Notes: generated by a model from the letters alone, not told the origin. A DNA stretch of 64,000 nt from Marasmius tenuissimus (GCA_029532415.1 JAQOTA010000001.1:434001-498000); one strand, 5' to 3'; shown: positions 1-11,520, numbered from the stretch's first letter. Made by a program: numbers and translations.

Positions 1-31
1 CCCCTCCGCGGGAGCCTTTAGTCTCTCATCA

Positions 32-1524
32 ATGTCCTCAACAGCCCCTGACGTCAGTGATACCTACAGAACTTTTGTGGAGGGGGAATACAAACTCGGC
101 ATTCTAGTCCCAGTCATCGTCTCTTCGGTGAGTATAATCTGATCTGCGTCCTATGCACCTGAAGTTCCTGATTGAGTTTGCTGTCTAGGCCCATCTATTC
201 TTATATGGACTCAACGTCCTGTTATTCCGAGTCGGTCTTGTCGTCTTGAAAAAGCGGGAGCGAGAGATTGAAGGCGGTATTCATCGCCTATTCCACATAT
301 CTCTCGTCTCCCTCTTTGTTCTGTCTTCAGTGGGAGTGCCCATTAGTCTAGTCTGGGATATTTTCAAGACGAGGGAGGCGCTGTGTAGCATCGCGAGGCT
401 GGGGTGTGCGCTAAAGATGAGAATCGTTCTCGGAGCTCTGGAGTATGATTTCTCTATTTAGACGGTTCTCAAGGCTCGTTCTCATCGCATGCACAGCATT
501 TGTCGGGTTGTAATTGTCCTATTCATAAGGTAGGACCCTAATGAATCTATACTCAAGCTCTATTGACCGCGCAGCCATGAGCTAGTTTCATCGTTGACAT
601 GATTTTGGTCAGTACCACTTGAAGACCTTGCCGAATTTCGAAGTTCCGAATCTTATTCTCCGTCGGATGACAGGTGTTTCGATGCTTTGCCATCTGCGAG
701 TGGCGGAGGAAAAAGTACGCTATAATCTTGATTGTTTGCTGCCTCATAACGGACGGTGGGTTTCCCCAATAATTAAAGACCCGAAGTCGAAAGTTCAGGT
801 GTCCTGGTTCTTTTAGTCACGGCAACTGTTTTCGCTATCTGGACTTTTGGAACAAGAATCCATTCCCGACAGATTCACTCGGATGCGACAACACGGGTCT
901 CACTACCTATCAATAGTCTATTTCTTGAAGTATTTCCTGTAGCTTGTGTCTGCCTTCACCTTCTGGCAAATGTGGTGTTGACCGTCATTATCGGTAGGTA
1001 CATTGAGCTCAATCAAAGCCAAACCAATTAATGACTATGACCTGTGTCATTGTGTAGCCTTCAAAATATTGCAATCCGGGATCGCCAAAACTCCAAACAG
1101 GTTCCGCACTATTGTAATACTCCTGTGAGTACTCGTATTATGATGCCATTCTGCTACAGAACGTAGATCTGATACGTTGACTCGTTTCAGGATAGAATCC
1201 TGCGCGCTCTATATCGCGGCATGGATGTTGTTCCTTACATATGGGTCATTGAAACAGGGAACGGAGGTGACATCTATTCTAATTCAAGTTGCGGTAGGTG
1301 CCTCAAAGTTCATCATCGAAATACCCCTGTACTGGAGTCTGACATACCTTTGGCAGGGACTCGCTCCTACCCTCCTCATCGTTAGGGCAAACATAAACAA
1401 GGAGAAACAAGAACAGAGCGTTGCCCTCAGTATTCGGAATGCTACAGTAACTCCGGTTTTACCAGTCGAGGAGGAGATCATTCTTGACATTTCGAGGAAT
1501 TTGTCGCATGGGTCAAGGGTTTAA
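32..1524 (+). pseudogene. Multi-pass membrane protein of unknown function, copy 1 (in-frame stop)
   Basis: Reconstructed by comparison with the inverted paralogue at 46141-47644. Exons are 32-127, 189-529, 674-714, 817-993, 1058-1124, 1191-1293 and 1357-1524. Exons 3-7 have exactly the same lengths as in the other copy (41, 177, 67, 103, 168 nt), and all introns have GT-AG ends. The product has several hydrophobic segments (for example LFLYGLNVLLFRVGLVVL and SLFVLSSVGVPISLVW) and a conserved C-terminal block PVEEEIILDISRNLS. Exon 2 contains an in-frame TAG at 459-461 where the other copy reads through, so this copy is probably a pseudogene unless it is spliced differently. It belongs to the type of orphan multi-TM proteins common in Agaricomycetes; I cannot name a function. 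A tRNA-Leu follows on the opposite strand, as in the second copy. Confidence 0.6.
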
Positions 1525-1713
1525 CCTGGTAGCGTTGCGAGGATTATTGAAGCTTTCTGAACGGTACAAGCTCACACAAGAATGTATACATAATAACTGG
1601 GGCTGGTCGCCAGAATGCGATGTTTGTGTTGGGCTGCAATGCACGAGGGGCTGATGGTCTTGAGAGAAGCGCCTATCGTAGTGGGAAGAGAAAAAAGATC
1701 GTCAAATCATTAG

Positions 1714-1817
1714 TGACGAGAGTGGGATTCGAACCCACGCCCCGGAGGACCAGATAAACTGCACATCGGATGTGCTGATCCTTAGTCTGGCGCCTTAGAC
1801 CGCTCGGCCATCTCGCC
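1714..1817 (-). tRNA. tRNA-Leu(AAG), intron-containing
   Basis: Read on the minus strand, the acceptor stem GGCGAGA pairs with TCTCGTC and the discriminator base is A. A D-arm, a long class II variable arm and the T-arm GGTTCGAATCC are present. The anticodon stem CCAGA/TCTGG encloses the loop CTAAGG, giving anticodon AAG. A short intron sits after position 37, the usual nuclear site. The gene lies 190 bp beyond the 3' end of the membrane gene, in convergent orientation, mirroring the pair at 45873-47644. Confidence 0.95.
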
Positions 1818-2850
1818 ATGCACCACGTCTTGAATAGTAAACCCATGTTCAGCGCAACAAAGCAGCTCCCGAGTATGTAGCTAGATTGACTGGCGAAACT
1901 CAAGATAAGTCTGGGCATTAGACTCGGCAGCTGCAACCCTATGTTGTGCCTTCCTATCGGGTATCATTCCAAGTCCCTATCCCTAGGCCGAGGCCAAATC
2001 GAGAGGTTACCAAGCGCTTAAATCGCAGTGAAGTATGAAGTCGGACTATGGCCACCCCTTCCCCGTGTTTCGGACCTGTGATCGGAAAGACACATAGTAT
2101 CCCAAATCGTCTGAGAGGTACCGATTACGATCTCCAGGGCAAATACACGTAGAACTCGAAGCCCAGTTCGCTATGATTCTCCCGACTGAAGCAAAGAGTC
2201 GTTCAACCAGCGCAAGAAGTGTCTTTGTCCTCCCAAAAACTAGTGTAGAATTGAAGAAAGGTCCGTGTTGCTTCGTCATCACCACGACGTGCTCAAGAGA
2301 TATATGTAATCTAAACGGTGGCCCAAGCCCGCCTTAGGTGTCAAGCTAAGGAGGCGAGTCATGTACGTGTGAGTTCCAGACGACCAGGGAGTAAAGGAGG
2401 TATCCCGATAGCAATATTGGAATATCTACACTCACTCTCGGAAATATAGACTTGTGGCGAGTGAGAGAACTGTGTTCAGTCCTGATGGGGTTGACGCTGT
2501 GGGACCGGCAGTAACCTTTCAGATAACCTATGGTGTTGAGAGGGTCGACCTGCCGGGCGGTTTAAGACAGATTGCGGTGGAGGATGCTGGATCGTCTGGT
2601 CAGGGACTAGGAACAAGGGGCAAACTGATCGGGAAATGCCGTGTCAGGTACTTCACCGATCGTCACAGCCGTCACCATCACGCTATGTCTTTTGCGGCGA
2701 CACGACGATGGGGAGGAAGAGCCCCTTCGTGCCTCGTCCACACTCCCTTCACCTTCACGTTCCTTCAAATTGTTTGTTACTCTTTTGGGTTTGGGTAAGT
2801 CGTCTCTCTGCTTGTGAAGACATGTGTCCATTGATGTTTCCATAGTCGAC
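1818..2850. other. Intergenic region, nothing recognised
   Basis: Only short open frames without family features are seen. Those at 2046-2285, 2454-2798 and 2607-2957 either start at non-ATG codons or overlap the promoter and 5' part of the Kre9-like gene. No repeats or RNA genes are evident. Confidence 0.5.
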
Positions 2851-3842
2851 ATGGTTTTTCCAGCTTCATTCGTTGTCGTTGTTGCTGGTTTATCCGCAAT
2901 CGTAGCCGTTCGAGGTGATGCTATACCCATAGCTCCTGGTCCAGGGGCTGTATTCAATCAAGGATCTAAGTGCAGTACGTCGTGGGTTGGGGATAAGGAT
3001 GGGAAATGGGCCAATATGAAGATCCAGCTCATGACTGGCGACAACTTCCAGATGATTGAACTCGCAAGTTCGTCCTCTTCTCAAGTTCTACAGATCCATA
3101 AGCTAATCAAGTTATTATATCAGCGGTCGCCACTGGTTTAGATGGTAACAAAGACGGAACCTTCGAATTCGACTGCCCCGCGGTGGGTTTGATGAAGTCT
3201 TCACTGTTTTTCGACCGTCTGACTTTGTCCTAGGTCAATCCCTACTCTGCTGTCTACTTCTTTCAATACACAGCTCCTGGAGGTAGCGGTCCACAGTGGG
3301 CTACGCGATTCGCAATCGCTGATAAGGACGGCAAGACTGTACCTCCACCGGAAAGTATCCAGCCTAATGGTGCTGCCATTCCGTGGGGTATTGGGAAACT
3401 CGCAGGTTCTGATTCTACATCGACATCCGCTACCACTATCATCACTACCACCAGTCAATCAAGCACAACCTCTAGCTCTACGAGCACGACTTCCGTGACC
3501 GTTTCGACCAGCAGCTCCAGAGATACCGTATCCGTTTCTACCTCCACCACCTCGACTTTGACGACCTCTTCGTCTACTACCGTCACTGCAAGTTCCATTT
3601 CTACTACTTCCACTGGTATCACGACCAGCATCACTCGTGGTGGTACTCTCACCGTTGGGAATGGGTACAGAACTGGCGATAGTACCCTCGTCACTGTGAG
3701 GCCATCCTCAAGCAAAGCTTCTCTCGTCACCCAAACCGCGAATACCAGCAACAATACTAACGGGGCCTCTCCCCCAGTTAGTGTCGGTAGCGTCTCAGTG
3801 ACGATTATCTCGATTTTTTCCATCTTTGCGCTGCACATGTAA
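2851..3842 (+). CDS. Kre9/Knh1-like GPI-anchored Ser/Thr-rich cell-wall protein
   Basis: Exons 2851-3067, 3124-3182 and 3234-3842 give about 294 residues. The N-terminus MVFPASFVVVVAGLSAIVAV is a signal peptide. It is followed by the family opening APGPGAVFN and by features of the yeast cell wall synthesis Kre9/Knh1 N-terminal domain: a tryptophan, a DKDG pair and NPYSAVYFFQYT. From about residue 150 the protein is almost entirely Ser/Thr, typical of O-mannosylated wall stalks. It ends in a hydrophobic tail (SVTIISIFSIFALHM) suited to GPI attachment. The intron phases are consistent; the first splice restores the family-like LATVATGLDG. The ATG at 2851 is preferred to the upstream in-frame ATG at 2824 because it puts the signal peptide at the N-terminus. 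Likely role: secreted or wall-anchored protein linked to beta-glucan assembly; this is inferred from the family. Confidence 0.85.
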
Positions 3843-4872
3843 ACACTCGGACTCCTGTCTTGTTTGGATGACAGTGGCCTATTTATTCATGTTATGACTC
3901 CATACCGGTAATCATATCTGTACAGGAAGACTCAACTTCATTAATCTTTATCAGTGTAAGAATCATTAACCCATTGCGCTTCCGTTGAGAAAGTAAAGTG
4001 ACGAGGTCCTTGTCATTGTCGTAAGCCAATCAACTTCGGCTCGCCCCACGTGATCGGAATCTCCCTTGAACAAGAACTTCGACATCGACACCAACGAGAG
4101 GATCTGTAGGGGTTGTGGTTGCTCTGGTATCGGATGGGCTCGTGAGCATCCCTTCCAGAATTATTCTAGCCTGGATGGTCTGCCAACGGCGACCCAACCA
4201 TTCAATCAAAGTTCATATGATCTATCTTGGAATGCGTCTAAAGCACTCGATGATGCCAACTCATCGAAGAATGGGGATTGTTATGAATGGAAGCGGTTAA
4301 TAAGCATATGCCTGAATGAGATGGATGGATGAATGGATGGGACGATCTGCAAGAATAGTGGAGGTGTGTTTGTTAAAACGCTATCATGATTACTTGACTC
4401 ACCTAGTTCGCAGACACATGGTACGGATAGCTTGCTGCTACACCATGCTTTCGCTGAAATACGTTATTCACGACAGTTCGGTGCTATCACGTAGCGTTTC
4501 GGCCGCTCGATCGACTGACAGTTTTGTTCAGGTATTGATTTGGATCATTTTTTTCAGTAGTCGCCGCTCATACTCGTCAAACTTGATCCTTTGTTCGGGA
4601 GAAGGTTCTACCTTCACATTTGTCGGCAACGTTGAATCTGCTCTGAATTGATCCGGTATCCCAACCAACGATGTTAGGGTCGGCTAGATCCTTTCTTGTT
4701 ACATATATAAGACGTTTTTTGATGCCTTTGGACCTCTCCAAACTCCCCCATTGCCACGCGCAACAAAGTCGGTTCCCGGTGCGTCTCACTCGGTTGTACC
4801 GTTTTGCCTCAACTCATTGTATTGCATAGACGTTCGTCCTGGTTTCTCATCTTATTCCCTTTCGTCCCGACG
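3843..4872. other. Intergenic region, nothing recognised
   Basis: A 3' flank and a promoter region about 1 kb long. Open frames at 4066-4332, 4316-4651 and 4577-4789 overlap each other on both strands and show no domain features. A TATA-like stretch (acatatataag, near 4699-4710) precedes the F-box gene. Confidence 0.4.
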
Positions 4873-6327
4873 ATGGAAAGCCAGGGAACACCGACACCTC
4901 ATACTCATCTCGACACCATCGTGGATAACTTTACTCATGGTTCTCTACAGCAGGGCATCTTAAGCACCCCTCTAACCACTCATTCCAACCGGAGCCAAGT
5001 ATATCGCGCCGCAGCCCAAGTCCTTAAATCCTCCTTCTGCCGGGTGGCTCCCGAACTCTGGGCAGAAATCTTCCTATACTACCTTCCCGCATTCGAACCG
5101 ACCTCTCGTGATTCTTTTCTCGAGTACGAACAACACCTTTTGGTTCTGTCCTCTGTGTGCGGGCATTGGCATGCGGTCGCTCTATCCACGCCGAGGCTAT
5201 GGAGTCGGATAGAGTACAGTTCTTCCCCTTCCCATGGTTCCGCCCGAAAATCACGGCTTCCAGAGCGAGTTGGAGCGTGGATCAGCCGCTCTCGAAATTG
5301 CCCGCTCACGATTATGTTGACGCTTCATCCAGGGGCGGACTCTGATCCCGTTTTGGGAAGTCTTGTTCTCCAGTCGCGACGATGGGAATTCCTACACGTT
5401 TCCGCTGATTGTGAGCGGCGCGTGTGCAAGGGACTCTCCCCAATCATATCAGGAAACCTTCCTCTATTGCGACAGGCTCATGTCAACGTGCCTCTCTTTG
5501 GAAACGAAATCAACCCGTCACTTAATCTCGTGTGGAGCCTGAAGCAGGCGCCACGATTGACCTCGGTTCATCTTAGTCGAATCGACCCTTCATCGTTACA
5601 CCTCCTCTTCGATCTTCCCCTAACTCAGCTCAAATCCCTCACCCTCCCTTCCATCACGTCCTCCAGGGCCTTTTTCTGTGTTCTGTCACAGCTTCCGAGC
5701 GTAGAAGATCTCCGTGTTACGATGGATGTAGGCCCACCCGCCCTCCGAAGCCGCTCCGAAGTACCAGAGCTCCCTTTCATACACACGAATCTCCGTTCTT
5801 TTTCTCTCGATATAGCGGTTCGAGGAGACGATCTTATCATTCGACACCTTCAACGCGAAACATCACATATACTCGCCAACGTCGATTTGCCTCACCTCTC
5901 AACGTTCTCGATAGCGTGCGGAGAAACACATTGGCCCCTCGAGGAGGCGATGTCTTCATTCCTGAAGCGAAATGGGAGGCTCCTCCGTGAGTTGAAAGTG
6001 ACACAGAAGCAGGAGAAGGTTGCCCGATCGACCAGAGCCGATCTGAGCGCTCAGCTGCGGGAGGTGCTCCTGCTGGTTCCTCGCTTGAGAGGTTTGGAGC
6101 TCAAGTTAGCCCACAAGAGTTTAGTTCGAGTTCTCGGCATGGTGTCCTCTCGTGGCGGAGCATCGCTCGTCCCCCTCGCTGAAAAGCTCAACCTCACTAT
6201 TCTTGAGGACAGCGGATGCTCCGCAGAGGACGTGATTGAGGCAATTTCGCACATCGGTCAATCAAAGGGGTTGGCGATGGAACGGACGAGCCCACAAACC
6301 TTTATCTTATCCACTCATAATCATTAA
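4873..6327 (+). CDS. F-box-like domain protein
   Basis: Single exon, 484 residues from the first ATG; the open frame extends upstream to 4804 only through a TTG. Residues about 56-112 (CRVAPELWAEIF, LVLSSVCGHWHAVALSTPRLWS) have the layout of the Agaricomycete F-box-like domain: a Pro-Glu-x-hydrophobic-x-x-Ile-Phe helix, then Val-Cys-x-x-Trp and TPRLWS. The rest is a leucine-rich solenoid-like region with irregular repeats (LTQLKSLTLPSITSSRAFF, LPSVEDLRVT), as in many fungal F-box/LRR proteins. Such proteins act as substrate receptors of SCF ubiquitin ligases, but the family is large and mostly uncharacterised. No intron is needed. Stop TAA at 6325-6327. Confidence 0.85.
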   Translation: MESQGTPTPHTHLDTIVDNFTHGSLQQGILSTPLTTHSNRSQVYRAAAQVLKSSFCRVAPELWAEIFLYYLPAFEPTSRDSFLEYEQHLLVLSSVCGHWHAVALSTPRLWSRIEYSSSPSHGSARKSRLPERVGAWISRSRNCPLTIMLTLHPGADSDPVLGSLVLQSRRWEFLHVSADCERRVCKGLSPIISGNLPLLRQAHVNVPLFGNEINPSLNLVWSLKQAPRLTSVHLSRIDPSSLHLLFDLPLTQLKSLTLPSITSSRAFFCVLSQLPSVEDLRVTMDVGPPALRSRSEVPELPFIHTNLRSFSLDIAVRGDDLIIRHLQRETSHILANVDLPHLSTFSIACGETHWPLEEAMSSFLKRNGRLLRELKVTQKQEKVARSTRADLSAQLREVLLLVPRLRGLELKLAHKSLVRVLGMVSSRGGASLVPLAEKLNLTILEDSGCSAEDVIEAISHIGQSKGLAMERTSPQTFILSTHNH

Positions 6328-6551
6328 TCGGTCTTTTTTTCATTCTCTTTTTACTTGGCTGAGTTCCTAATACCCTAGACTATCGATCCTGTACATCCCA
6401 AAGGTTATACATTATTCCAACGCGTACCTAATACTCCGTCTATAGAGTACTCTATCTTCACTTATCGTCATTATGTTTTGGAGTACTTGAGTCTCAAGTT
6501 TCAACTAGAGTATATGTATAATATGTATAACACTTCAAGCTCGTTCCTAAC

Positions 6552-7409
6552 TCACTCGCTTGCCAGCCTTACATTACATCCCTTGGCTACGGCAACGACA
6601 ATCCTTTTGGTGGCTTCTATCTCGTCTGCGCTGGCCCCGTTTCTTCGAGCTCCTGCTTCATGGTCGACTAGTTGAGGTGCAGTACCAGCGACGATGGCAC
6701 CGGCTACGATGCATAACGATGTTTCTGTGGCACTGAGTATATCGGTGTAGCCGTAGATATACCCATACGCGATAGTCTTCATGAAAAAGTCGCCGCCTAG
6801 GTCAACGTCAGACGTCGACCCTGGGTCAGGATAATAGACACTGCGCACCCAAGTCCGAATGGATTTCCTCAAGAAAATTCGATACGGTTGGGCTCTTTTC
6901 TCCGTATAGCTGATCGAATAATACCTGGCCTTTCTTCTTCGTTTCGTCCAGCTGTGTCGTGGGGTCCGGGCTGAAAAGTCCTTTCTCGAACTGAAAAGTT
7001 GTATCGATAAAGAGATTAGGCCGTACCGAAGTGGAGTTCGGTCCTGAAGTTCCTCAGGCAAGACATTCCTGAGTGCTGCTAGCCCGTTGATGGACTTTCA
7101 AAGCTCTGGTCAGAATCTAATACTCGATGAAAATTGAACAGTTTAACGATCTCCACTCACCTTTGGAAACCCATACATCAGGCCAGATTTAAAAAGTGCT
7201 TCTCTAATCCTTCGAACTAACAACTTCCCTTCAACATTCTCGTGGCGTTGGGCACACTCAAAGATCAGCGGAACTGCCTCTGGGACGTTGAATCCACTAA
7301 AAGCAACGGCAGCAATGCAAGCCCAGGTAGTGCTGCAGGTATTGGTCGCGGTGTAAAGAGATTTCAGCTCCGGGAAGAAATCCTCAGAGGGGATAAAGGA
7401 CGTGTCCAT
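6552..7409 (-). CDS. AhpD-like / carboxymuconolactone decarboxylase-fold protein
   Basis: Four exons on the minus strand (7161-7409, 7027-7094, 6849-6970, 6552-6796) encode 227 residues, with consistent phases and introns of 52-66 nt. Splicing joins LFKSGLMYGFPK to SINGLAALRNVLPEE, then passes through GQVLFDQLYGEK to FFMKTIAYGYIYG and LSATETSLCIVAGAIVAG. This is the order of helices in fungal AhpD-like (CMD family) proteins. The redox CxxC of true AhpD disulfide reductases is not present. The last segment, with GARRNGAS followed by a helix (DEIEATKRIVVAVA), is the usual C-terminus. The ATG at 7409 is a choice; an in-frame ATG at 7487 would add 26 residues. It lies tail-to-head with MYND protein 1 on the same strand. 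Function unknown; the fold is usually linked to redox or gamma-carboxymuconolactone chemistry. Confidence 0.75.
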
Positions 7410-7716
7410 ATCGCGGATGGCAGTAAGGAAAAGAGAGAGGAAAAAATTACAATCGAATTTGTCTGCTGTCGTGTTCTGACCGTGCAAGCGAATAGAATCT
7501 TATAGAGTTCGATTCAGGTTCGATCGCGCAGAGAAGAGAATGAAGGCGGGAAGCCCGGACCGCCCGTCCCAAGTAGCAGCCGTTCTGTACCAACCCCCTG
7601 ACTCAGAAAAATTGTGTGCAAAGCGACGCCCATAATCACCCACTAAACTGCCTTGTGCATCAAAATACTTGTCAAGTAAGCTACTTTTTATCTCTCGCGT
7701 TGAACCTATATAGTTT
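7410..7716. other. Short intergenic gap
   Basis: Separates the AhpD-like gene from MYND protein 1. The 76-residue minus-strand frame at 7500-7730 overlaps the stop of the MYND gene and has no recognisable features. Nothing else seen. Confidence 0.4.
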
Positions 7717-9687
7717 TCAATCCTCCTCAAGATTGAGATGATGCGGAAATGAATAATCGACGGCCATAACTCCGCTCTCCTTCCCAGGGAATAGAGTAAT
7801 CACGTACAGTTCCTCTATATACGTGCTTCGTCGCCATCGTTCGAACATGGGTGCTAGATCTTGTGGAAGCATAGTGCGTGTGGCCAGTGCGTCGCGGATT
7901 TGAGCTGGGATTCCCACAGCGAATCCCTTTCCTGTCCGTATTGGGTCGTCGAAGTTGACGAAATCGACGACAACGATGGGCCGGCTCAAATGTTGAGCGA
8001 TACTGAGCTCATCTGCTGTCAATATTCTACCCATCGATTGCCGCATTTGTTGCTCTGTGATGCATGCATCGACTGTGGCCAAGATTTCGCGGTTATAATA
8101 ATCCAGGTAGGTGTCGGTCAACTGCAGGAAGAACCATGCATCTTCCTCCGAGAGCTCGATTTCACCTCCTGTGTAAGTTTAGGCATACGTGATACTGTGA
8201 ATGACTTAGATAAGACTCACGGCTAATGCCATCCCGGAGTAGAAAGCACTCCTCTCGATGCCCGGTTCTCCAATGCGCTCTCTGGCACTGATTCCCACAA
8301 TATACAGTTGTCTGACATCCAGAGCAGCGAACCAGTGGCGCTTCGGTAGGTTCGCACTAAAAACACGTCAAAAAGTCTAAATCACCTACTTATGGAAGGG
8401 ATGTTGGATGAACGAATACCTTACCTCGTAATGACACGGTAGCCTAGTATAGTAGCTTGACTTGAGTTCGCGGTATACGTCAAGAAGATGGAGGGCTTTG
8501 GCCTTTGCGCGCCCCCAAACCGCCCAGAAAAGCTTGGACCTCCTCCGCAATTCTTCTTCCAATGCTGAAGACTTCTCTATCTTCTTGAGGAGTCGAGAGA
8601 AACGACGAAGGACAGCTGGATAAACCAGCAGATGCGTTACACGTTGAAGGATCTGGGCCGAATTGGTATCGTGCTCATGTCCACCGTACTGGAAGAAACA
8701 GGGGTAGGACTTGAAATAGGACAGGAGGAGACCTCCTTCTAACGCTTCCAAAGCTCCGTAGTACCCGTGAGTGTTGACAACCAGGAATTGCTCCAGAAGG
8801 GCCAAGACCGGGTGCACATTTATCCATTCGGGATCGGTAGCCTCGACGTTACGAAGTAGCCTTCGTTTGTGGAGGAGGGCAGATGTTACACGAATTGTGA
8901 TCTTGAGGAAGGTCCTTTTGACGCCTTCGGAATTCAGCGGTTCCCATTCTGAGGCGAAAACACCGTTCACTACCATCATGAAGGACGTGAGACCGCTAAG
9001 TTCCACGATGTTCATGGTCGTGATGTGTTGAGCGACGCGCTGGAGATGACGACCAAGAATGAAATCGGGCTTGATATGACCTGGGAAGATTTCCGAGAGA
9101 AGAGGTGGTAGGTTTTCCGGACCCTTCGTCTCGTACGCAAGGATCATGAACAATGAGGACCATACCCCCCAACCGTGATCAAACTCCTCGATACCCTTGT
9201 ACCAAGTCCTTCCAATCAACATCTGAAGGTACGGAGTCAAGACGTTGAGCCTTTTCAATCGAACGTCGTCCTGCTTAGCCTTCTTTGCAGACCCCTCGAT
9301 CAACGTTAGGAAGTGGCTGATGATCCATATCGTTTGCTCCTGGTACTTGACGGTTTCAGGTGTGGCCGTGCCGTCGTCATCGCAGGCCAAGGCGAAGGTT
9401 TCCACAAGGTACCTGATCCAAGGTCCCAACAACGATGTCCAGTTCCTTGAGATGATCAACGCCATCGAGGCGGGCATGACCACCTTCACATGACCTCCCA
9501 AGGCAAGAATAATCTCGAGAATCTCCCCTACATTCAGAGAGATCTGAGGAGGCATCGGAGGTCTTCCAATCTCGCGAAGGCGGTCAATCGCAACCTTGGA
9601 GTTCGGAAAGTGAAGAGCAGCTCGCAGCATCAAGGCTGGATCCTTGACATAATAGGGGTCCGGGTGACCACGAAAATCGCTCGACAT
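7717..9687 (-). CDS. MYND zinc-finger protein 1 (Agaricomycete orphan family)
   Basis: Three exons (8425-9687, 8221-8356, 7717-8168) encode about 616 residues. Exon 1 is a long helical region (about 420 residues) of the kind preceding the zinc finger in a large Agaricomycete family. Exon 2 supplies the MYND finger: RCSGC, TVYCGNQC, then HW and GHREEC, with the C/C/C/C/C/C/H/C order. Exon 3 continues as ELSEEDAWFFLQLTDTYLD and a C-terminal domain containing a PIVVVDFVNF strand. The same three-exon plan is seen at 20979-22928, 23493-25420 and 48667-50759. MYND fingers usually mediate protein-protein contacts; no SET domain is present, so no methyltransferase role is suggested. Function of the family is not known to me. 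Confidence 0.85.
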
Positions 9688-10282
9688 GCTTGAGAGACCG
9701 TCGCCGTAAATTCTCCTCGAGTAGTACTAATTTTAGAAAAGATTGAGTACAGAAAGTTTACCAGATGACTCACAAGAGGTTCAACCGAAATTTGGACGTG
9801 TCTTGAATTGGAACGTGGATGTTCGGGAACAAGCGAGCCTTCGTGGGAATCCTAAGATATTTTTTCCCCGCCCCGAGTAAATTTCATTTTTTTCGAAATT
9901 CGTACCATCATCTTCGTGGTCCATGGCTACAACAAACTCCTTAAAGTCGTGTTTCCGGAGATTCTCTGTGCGAGCAACAAAAGTAGGCGATGAAGGAAAT
10001 CAAGATCAATCACACCTCTTACGCTGGGCCGTCGTCAAAATCTCGGCAACCTGTTTGTTTCTACGTCCACGCGTCTAGGGAGTGCGCACATGTGCTCGAT
10101 AGGTTTCCCCTTGAAAACCCACCGTCTGACCACTCAAACCACCTTATTTCTCCTGCGATGCGTTTTGCGCTTGTTGAGTTGCGGTCCGTCGAACAGCAAG
10201 CGACACTCACCTGATCTGGGGCTTTTCTATCCATAAAAGAGATGGTTTTGGAGACGGGGATCCATCAACGTCCCACTTGAAG
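9688..10282. other. Divergent promoter region between MYND gene 1 and pectinesterase 1
   Basis: No coding sequence recognised. The right half (10122-10239) holds sequence blocks shared with the promoters of the other two pectinesterase genes; these are listed separately. Confidence 0.6.
10122..10239 (+). promoter_or_regulatory. Conserved promoter blocks of pectinesterase 1
   Basis: A block CCGTCTGACCACTCAAACC at 10122-10140, then GACACTCACCTGA just before a TATA-like CATAAAAG at 10232-10239, 44-51 nt upstream of the ATG. The same blocks in the same order precede pectinesterase 2, and most recur before pectinesterase 3. They are strong candidates for shared regulator sites; the regulator is unknown. 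Confidence 0.6.
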
Positions 10283-11520
10283 ATGCTTCTCCATTTATTC
10301 TCTTTCTCTGTTTTGCTTGCCCTTGTACAGGCTGCATCACGCACTTCTCCACCCTCTGGTGCCATCGTAGTCCGTCCAGGGACCACCACGTCGGGAGAAT
10401 TCAAAACTATCCAGTCTGCGGTCAACTCCCTCCCCAACGACTCATCCTCAAGATCCATCTTCCTGTACCCAGGAACATACACTGAGCAAGTTTATATCAC
10501 CCGTAGTGGACCTCTAACTGTAAGATGAATCTTGTCAGCCGAAGCTTTATAGTCGAGAAGTACTGATCACTTCCGGAAGATCTACGGATATACGAGCGAC
10601 ACTAGCTCCTACACGGGAAATCAAGCCAACATAGCATTCGGACTTGGTGCTGATCAGGCAGGCTCCAACGATGCCTCTGGGACGCTCCGTATTCACAAAG
10701 ACAACTTCAAAATGTACAATGTCAACGTCCGAAACACACGAGGTAAAGGTATCCAGGCCATCGCTCTCAGTCAATACGGAAACCGGGCAGGGTTCTACGG
10801 TTGTGGCTTCTACGGATACCAGGACACCATGTTGGTAAACCAGGGAACTCAGGTTTACTTGAAGGGGTACATCGAGGTCGGATTGAATCTTGGCGATATA
10901 CATGTCTGAATAGAATACTGACAAACACTCGTGTAGGGTAGGACCGACTTCATTTTCGGACAATATGGCCAAGTCTACCTTGGAGGCAATACTATCGCCG
11001 TCAGCGGTCCTGGGTACATCACCGCTAGTGGAAGGGACTCGAACGATGCAGGAAGCTGTGAGTTGTTATTTATACATTGATTCGAGGCACCTCTGAACGA
11101 GATATCCGCAAGATGTTTTCAATGCTAACACCATCGTTCAAGCCCCGAACGCTGAGTCGGGAACCAGTGGAGGTTACGTTTTTGGTCGACCATGGAGACC
11201 ATACGCAAGGTGAGTTGAACTACAGATTTCCTAGTCTACGAACTAACCATCGAACCTGTAACCTACGTAGGGTTATCTTCAAAAACACCGTCGTCAACGT
11301 CGCTCCCAAAGCCGGTTTATTCGGTCTCTGGAACGGAAATGCTTCGAGTGTCTCCAACACGTTGTTCGCAGATTACAACACCAACGGCCCTGCAGCAGGT
11401 GGAATTACTCGGGAGAGCTTTGTTAAACTTCTCTCAGCGAGCGAGGCTAACTCGTATACCATTTCGAGTGCTGTCGGAAGTGATTACGCTAGTTGGGTCG
11501 ATACATCGTATGTAGTGTAA
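10283..11520 (+). CDS. Pectinesterase (pectin methylesterase, CE8), copy 1
   Basis: Five exons (10283-10519, 10580-10876, 10937-11057, 11113-11209, 11271-11520), 333 residues. The first 18 or so residues are a signal peptide (MLLHLFSFSVLLALVQA). CE8 hallmarks follow in order: GIQAIAL with the catalytic-site Gln (about residue 138), GYQDTM with the acid/base Asp (about 161), GRTDFIFG with the nucleophile Asp (about 182) and GRPW with the substrate-binding Arg (about 244). The enzyme removes methyl esters from homogalacturonan outside the cell, preparing pectin for lyases and polygalacturonases. The true ATG is 10283; an upstream TTG in frame is not a start. Exon lengths (237, 297, 121, 97, 250 nt) are identical in the paralogues at 12568-13817 and 28681-29914. 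Confidence 0.95.

Noticed and set aside
2607..2957. 116-codon minus-strand frame overlapping the start of the Kre9-like gene
   Set aside because: Antisense to a well-supported exon and signal peptide; no domain features.
3455..3838. 127-codon Val/Glu-rich minus-strand frame
   Set aside because: It is the complement of the Ser/Thr-rich repeat of the Kre9-like protein; such low-complexity DNA stays open on both strands.
4804..4872. Upstream extension of the F-box gene
   Set aside because: The extension begins at a TTG; the first ATG in frame is 4873.
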